Source: Bacillota bacterium (GTDB taxonomy: Bacteria; Bacillota; Bacilli; Alicyclobacillales; SLC66). From it: 64,000 nucleotides of DNA. This document shows positions 60,506 to 64,000 of this stretch, in pieces (the first letter of the stretch is position 1; each line of letters starts with the position of its first letter). Location of the stretch: the NCBI GenBank assembly GCA_021820975.1, contig JAKADA010000002.1:113858-177857 (forward strand). The letters run 5' to 3'. Under the pieces are notes generated by a model. The model was not told the DNA's origin. It made no database searches and was given only the letters and a program-made list of their open reading frames with translations. Position numbers and translations under genes: made by a program.

Positions 60506-62256
60506 TCCGTCGCAGCATCGTTTTAAAGCTGTGGTTAACTATTGTTGCGATGGTGCTCGTGGTACTGGCGATTGTTGCCCTGTATCTCGAGCAGTTTTTT
60601 GCCACATACGTAAATAAAATACAACGTCGCGAATTAACAAACCAAGTACTTCTTGTCAATGAATTGCTTAACAAAGAGCCCTTGGATGATGTGATGTTGC
60701 AAATAGGTACAAGAGTGAGTTCACCCCTTCATAATCATTACTATTTGGTTAAGCCTCCTGCAAGAGACGCAACTGTCAATCGATGGTTAAATAGTCTATC
60801 ACCGAAAGAACGTTCTTCACTACAAGCTGGTGCTCCTTATATAGGGCAAGGCGCACCTTCCTTTTTACGTCGTCCCGATCCATCGACCAACTTATACGCT
60901 GTCATTGCACAGATGGATCCCAATAGTGGTGTTGATGAAGCATTACTTGTTATTACCGAATCAGGTCAGTTCGTGGGGACACCTGCAAATTCAATTTCAG
61001 GTTTAATCATTTTTGCTGTCATCTTGGGAACGTTACTTACTACGGGTTTAGCTTTTGTCGTATCGAAAAATCTAGCCAATCCGGTACTTGAAATGAATAG
61101 TGTCGCAGAAGAGATGGCCAAGGGTCGATTTGATCTGCGCGTACGCGTTGTAACGCAGGATGAAGTCGGCCGTTTGGGCAATACACTCAATCATGTTGCC
61201 GCTGATTTGGAACAATCGGTGCGTGCCTTAACTCTCGAGAAAGAAGAAGTGGCGGGTCTTTTGGAGGCGATGACAGATGCAGTTGTAGCGGCTGATTTGC
61301 ATGGTACGGCCACTTTACTTAATCCGGCAGCGCGGGCTTGGTTAGCAAATTATCCAAGCGAAGGTGTGCTTGATGTCGGTCAATTACCCGATGATTTGCG
61401 TCAATTACATCATGATACGTTACAAAGACGGCAATGGATGCAACGAGAGCTAGAAGTTGGGGATCGCGCTATGATTGCCACGGTGACACCTTTATACGAA
61501 CCTGATGACTCTGGACAATTACGAGGCACGCTTGCGGTTGTTCGCGATGTCACGCAAGAGAGACGACTGGAGCGCTTGCGCAAAGATTTTGTGGCCAATG
61601 TCTCACATGAATTACGAACGCCATTATCGATGTTGCAAGGATATACGGAAGCGCTGCTTGATGACTTCGGTACGGATCCTGCAGAACGAACTGAGTTAAC
61701 GAATATCATCTATGAAGAGACATTGCGCATGCGACGTTTGGTAAATGAATTATTGGATTTGGCGCAACTTGAGTCAGGACACTTTTCTATGCACTTTGCG
61801 ATTCTTGATGCAGAGCTTGTCATCGAAAAAGTGGCTCGGAAATTTCAGGGATTGTTTCATGAGCGCGGATTGTATCTGCATGTGGATGCGCAGGTGCCGC
61901 ATGCTTTGATTTTTGGAGATCAAGATAGGTTGGAGCAGGTCCTAACCAATTTGGTCGACAACGCTTTTCGTCACACGACACAAGGTGGCGTGACACTGTC
62001 ATTACGTGAAGAATCCGCAACGGTTCTTATGGCCGTTTCGGATACGGGACATGGTATTGGTAAGGACGATTTGCCTTATGTTTTTGAACGGTTTTATAAA
62101 GTGGATAAAGCACGGACAAGGGCTAAAGGTGGCACTGGACTCGGCTTGTCGATTGCTAACAATCTCATTCATGCGCACCAAGGGAAAATTGATGTATATA
62201 GCGATGTAGATGTTGGGACGACATTTACCATTTACTTGCCGAAAATAGATGCATGA
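60502..62256 (+). CDS. resE: Sensor histidine kinase ResE
   Basis: 584 residues, GTG start overlapping resD (GTGA). Two membrane helices (about 7-28 and 168-190) flank an extracytoplasmic domain. HAMP (about 192-243), a PAS domain (about 250-355), phospho-acceptor His in VSHELRTPLSMLQGY, N box DNAFRHT, G1 VSDTGHGIG and G2 GGTGLGLSIANN follow. Partner of ResD; signal probably redox or NO, by analogy. Confidence 0.88.
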   Translation: MIRRSIVLKLWLTIVAMVLVVLAIVALYLEQFFATYVNKIQRRELTNQVLLVNELLNKEPLDDVMLQIGTRVSSPLHNHYYLVKPPARDATVNRWLNSLSPKERSSLQAGAPYIGQGAPSFLRRPDPSTNLYAVIAQMDPNSGVDEALLVITESGQFVGTPANSISGLIIFAVILGTLLTTGLAFVVSKNLANPVLEMNSVAEEMAKGRFDLRVRVVTQDEVGRLGNTLNHVAADLEQSVRALTLEKEEVAGLLEAMTDAVVAADLHGTATLLNPAARAWLANYPSEGVLDVGQLPDDLRQLHHDTLQRRQWMQRELEVGDRAMIATVTPLYEPDDSGQLRGTLAVVRDVTQERRLERLRKDFVANVSHELRTPLSMLQGYTEALLDDFGTDPAERTELTNIIYEETLRMRRLVNELLDLAQLESGHFSMHFAILDAELVIEKVARKFQGLFHERGLYLHVDAQVPHALIFGDQDRLEQVLTNLVDNAFRHTTQGGVTLSLREESATVLMAVSDTGHGIGKDDLPYVFERFYKVDKARTRAKGGTGLGLSIANNLIHAHQGKIDVYSDVDVGTTFTIYLPKIDA

Positions 62257-62285
62257 TGACGGTGAGACAGTTTGGGGGTGTAATT

Positions 62286-62450
62286 ATGGCCTGGGTATAC
62301 AGTGGCAAGCTGTATAACAGCGAGTTTCAGGCAGGGTGCCTAGCTACGCGAATCCGGGAAGAAGGATTTACTCCCACAAAGCAGTTTCCACGCTATGTGT
62401 ATGTATTTCGCACCAAAAAGGGACGCTATGGAGTAAAATGTCTATGGTGA
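62286..62450 (+). CDS. Small conserved-looking basic protein
   Basis: 54 residues, ATG with GGGGGTG upstream. Composition Lys/Arg/Tyr-rich: MAWVYSGKLYNSEFQAGCLA, TRIREEGFTPTKQFPRYVYV. It would fold as a compact alpha/beta unit with two cysteines. Family not recognised. Lies between resE and the CoA-binding gene in the same direction and may share their transcript. Confidence 0.6.
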   Translation: MAWVYSGKLYNSEFQAGCLATRIREEGFTPTKQFPRYVYVFRTKKGRYGVKCLW

Positions 62451-62464
62451 GGGATGGTGATTCG

Positions 62465-62887
62465 ATGGGATCCATCAATGACAAAGATCTTGCGGATTTT
62501 CTGACTTCATGCAAAACTATAGCCGTCGTCGGTTTATCGGCAGATCCACACAAGGCGAGCTATGTTGTGGCATCGTATTTGCAATCGCAAGGGTATGAAA
62601 TTGTACCTGTGAACCCCAATGCGCGTATAGTACTCGGTAGAAAATGTGTTGAGCGTTTGCGTGATGTTGTTGAGACTATTGATATTGTAGACGTTTTTCG
62701 ACCTGCCGATGAAGCGCCGCAAATTATCGAAGATGCGATTGCGATCGGAGCCAAAGCGGTGTGGCTTCAGTCGGGAATAACGAATGAACAAGCTGAACAG
62801 CAAGGTAAAAACGCAGGGTTACTGGTGATATCGAACCGTTGTCTTATGAAAGAACATCAACGTTTGTTAGCAAGAGCTCAGCTATAA
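62465..62887 (+). CDS. CoA-binding domain protein (YccU/YneT type)
   Basis: 140 residues from ATG 62465; starts a few codons earlier are possible. Rossmann-like CoA-binding domain with TIAVVGLSADPHKASYVVAS, DIVDVFRPADEAPQIIEDAI, AVWLQSGITNEQA and the final RCLMKEHQRL. Stand-alone members of this family have no firm function. Followed by a clear terminator. Confidence 0.85.
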   Translation: MGSINDKDLADFLTSCKTIAVVGLSADPHKASYVVASYLQSQGYEIVPVNPNARIVLGRKCVERLRDVVETIDIVDVFRPADEAPQIIEDAIAIGAKAVWLQSGITNEQAEQQGKNAGLLVISNRCLMKEHQRLLARAQL

Positions 62888-62903
62888 AGATTCCAAGGTA
62901 CGG

Positions 62904-62931
62904 CGCAGGGGCTTTTGCTCCTGCGTTTTTT
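62904..62931 (+). terminator. Intrinsic terminator behind the CoA-binding gene
   Basis: CGCAGGGGC and GCTCCTGCG form a nine-pair stem (one wobble) with a TTTT loop, followed by TTTTTT. The PHP reading frame nominally opens inside this hairpin, which argues for a later start of that gene. Confidence 0.9.
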
Positions 62932-63004
62932 GCGTTTTTCGATGTCAAATTTGACAATTTCGTGTACTATAGATGGTGGGATTGAGATAGAGGAGGGAAC
63001 TATT

Positions 63005-63817
63005 CTGTTAACAGATTATCATACACATACGGAGCGAGGCCCTTATACCGTTACTTGGCTTAAGGAGTTTCTTCATGTAGCTAAAGAGCGCGGTATCGAA
63101 GAATACGGTGTATCCGAGCATGCCTATCGCTTTAAACAAACGGCACATCTCCTTGACAATCCGTGGGTAAGAGAACGCAGGACTGAAGATCTCGATGAGT
63201 ACTTTAGAATGGTGCAAGATGCAAGACAACAGGGTATTTCCATAAAATTTGGTGTTGAACTGGATTATGTACCAGGCATTGATGAAGAGTTGCGTGCTTT
63301 CATCGCGAGTTATCCTTTTGATTATGTAATCGGCTCTGTGCATTGGCTTGGAAGCTTCGGTTTTGACCTTGCTGAAATGAAAGCACAATGGGATCATCGT
63401 GATTTGAAACAAACTTACGATGAATATTTTTCGATTCTTTCGCAAATGGTACAAAGTGAGTTGTTTGATTTTGTCGGACATGCGGATGTAATTAAAGTAT
63501 TTGGTCATGAGCCTGACGATCCTAAATTTTTAGACGATTGGTATCAGCGACTTGCAACCTTGTTTGCAAAGCATCACCAAGTGGTTGAAGTATCTACAGC
63601 AGGGCTGCGTAAGCCTGTTGGTAAGATGTATCCAGCTATGGGTTTTCTTCAAGCTTGCCATGCACGGGAAGTACCTATTGTTATCAATTCTGATGCGCAT
63701 CGACCAGAAGATGTTGGCGCAAATTATGACCAAGCTGTGGCTTATGTTCGCGAAGCAGGCTATACAACATTGACTACTTTTGAGGCACATCGAAGAATTA
63801 TGTATCCAATCGGGTAA
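63005..63817 (+). CDS. PHP-domain phosphatase, histidinol-phosphatase (HisJ/HisK) family
   Basis: About 270 residues. PHP metal motifs in order: DYHTHTERG, GVSEHAYRF, GVELDYVPG, IGSVHWLG, GHADVIK and INSDAHRPEDVG, all with the expected His, Asp and Glu. Family members remove phosphate from histidinol phosphate. The start is odd: AGGAGGGAA at 62991-62999 has ATT (63002) and CTG (63005) behind it but no ATG, GTG or TTG in frame; the frame's formal start lies inside the upstream terminator. I choose CTG 63005. No his genes adjoin, so the substrate is open. Confidence 0.8.
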   Translation: MLTDYHTHTERGPYTVTWLKEFLHVAKERGIEEYGVSEHAYRFKQTAHLLDNPWVRERRTEDLDEYFRMVQDARQQGISIKFGVELDYVPGIDEELRAFIASYPFDYVIGSVHWLGSFGFDLAEMKAQWDHRDLKQTYDEYFSILSQMVQSELFDFVGHADVIKVFGHEPDDPKFLDDWYQRLATLFAKHHQVVEVSTAGLRKPVGKMYPAMGFLQACHAREVPIVINSDAHRPEDVGANYDQAVAYVREAGYTTLTTFEAHRRIMYPIG

Positions 63818-63853
63818 AGAAACGAGTCTTTTCGAAACATCTTTTCGTATTTG

Positions 63854-63888
63854 CTAAGGAATTGTTCCCTTAGGGGACAGTTCCTTAG
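63854..63888 (+). terminator. Terminator-like hairpin before the intron
   Basis: CTAAGGAATTG and its near-complement (63854-63869 with 63874-63888) form a long stem with one bulge and a four-base loop TTAG. It is followed by TTTAT and then the intron boundary, so the hairpin is both the terminator of the PHP gene and the probable landing site of the intron. Confidence 0.75.
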
Positions 63889-63893
63889 TTTAT

Positions 63894-64000
63894 GTACGCC
63901 CGGCACGGGCGATCTCTATAGGGTGAAAGTCCCGAACGGGGGTTGGCGACACACCTACCGTTAGCCAAGAGCAAGGGTGTCCATCGCGAGGTGGAATCTG
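63894..64000 (+). mobile_element. Group II intron, 5' end (cut by the window edge)
   Basis: The sequence opens GTACGCCCGGCACGGGCG and continues with CTATAGGGTGAAAGTCCCGAAC, TTAGCC, GCAAGGGTGTCC and GAGGTGGAATCTG. These are the conserved domain I blocks of bacterial group II introns close to the class C (IIC) type, which usually begin GTGCGCCCGGC. The reverse transcriptase-maturase gene and 3' end would lie beyond the window. Placement directly after a terminator hairpin is typical for class C introns, which recognise such stems instead of long target sequences. Confidence 0.85.

Noticed and set aside
63008..63508. Minus-strand frame of 166 codons inside the PHP phosphatase gene
   Set aside because: Antisense shadow; the plus strand carries all PHP metal motifs.
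1..64000. CRISPR arrays, tRNA or rRNA genes, prophage or IS transposase
   Set aside because: No regularly spaced repeats, cloverleaf sequences, rRNA blocks, transposase frames or phage structural genes were seen; the only mobile element is the group II intron start at the right edge.

Overview
The window looks like the chromosome of an endospore-forming member of the Bacillota. The evidence is spoIIM, spoIIAA-spoIIAB-sigF, spoVAC-AD-AE, spmA/spmB, dacF, dacB, ytfJ and a SleL-type cortex hydrolase, strong AGGAGG-type ribosome binding sites, and frequent GTG and TTG starts. From about 35 to 62 kb the gene order follows the classical Bacillus subtilis order nudF - spoIIM - xerD - dacF - spoIIA - spoVA - lysA - rib operon - scpAB - dacB-spmAB - rluB - resDE, with losses (no fur, drm-punA, ppiB or resABC) and insertions. 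An Alicyclobacillaceae-like relative is my best guess; that is inference from gene content only.

Layout. 0-3.4 kb: a lrgA/lrgB (cidA/cidB-like) pair, its divergent LysR regulator and an isoaspartyl dipeptidase. 3.5-7.8 kb: a formate dehydrogenase operon (fdhD-fdhA-DUF1641). 8-12.5 kb: a GH15-like glycosidase, a LysM-GH18 spore cortex hydrolase, a Tat-type Rieske protein, an SDR and a thioesterase. 12.5-16.9 kb: an unusual operon of a HisD-like protein, a HisB-like protein, a HAD phosphatase and a glycerol-kinase-like protein. The HisD-like, HisB-like and kinase-like members have each lost canonical catalytic or metal-binding residues. 16.9-17.4 kb: a peroxiredoxin whose catalytic cysteine codon is an in-frame TGA, followed by a hairpin that fits a bacterial SECIS element, so it is a probable selenoprotein. 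17.4-22.2 kb: a GH18 protein, unknown genes and molybdenum cofactor genes (a moaD-moaE fusion, moaC, a moaB/mogA-like gene). These fit the nearby molybdenum-dependent formate dehydrogenase. 22.3-27.9 kb: a branched-chain 2-oxo acid dehydrogenase operon (lpd-bkdAA-bkdAB-bkdB) plus lipoyl synthase lipA, which makes the cofactor that E2 needs. 28-35 kb: mixed metabolic and transport genes.

35.3-48.7 kb is the sporulation block. It has a sigma-H-like promoter before spoIIAA, and an HTH-TPR (RRNPP-like) regulator gene between dacF and spoIIA. 48.8-52.6 kb is the riboflavin operon ribD-ribE-ribBA-ribH under an FMN riboswitch. 52.6-62.9 kb holds a spermidine-synthase-like gene, an M50 protease, scpAB, DUF2953-ytfJ, dacB-spmA-spmB, rluB and resDE. 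The window ends in a PHP phosphatase gene, a terminator hairpin and, directly behind that hairpin, the 5' end of a group II intron. This is the placement typical of class C introns.

I saw no tRNA, rRNA or CRISPR array and no complete insertion sequence. The most notable items are the TGA-containing peroxiredoxin and the HisD/HisB/HAD/pseudokinase operon.
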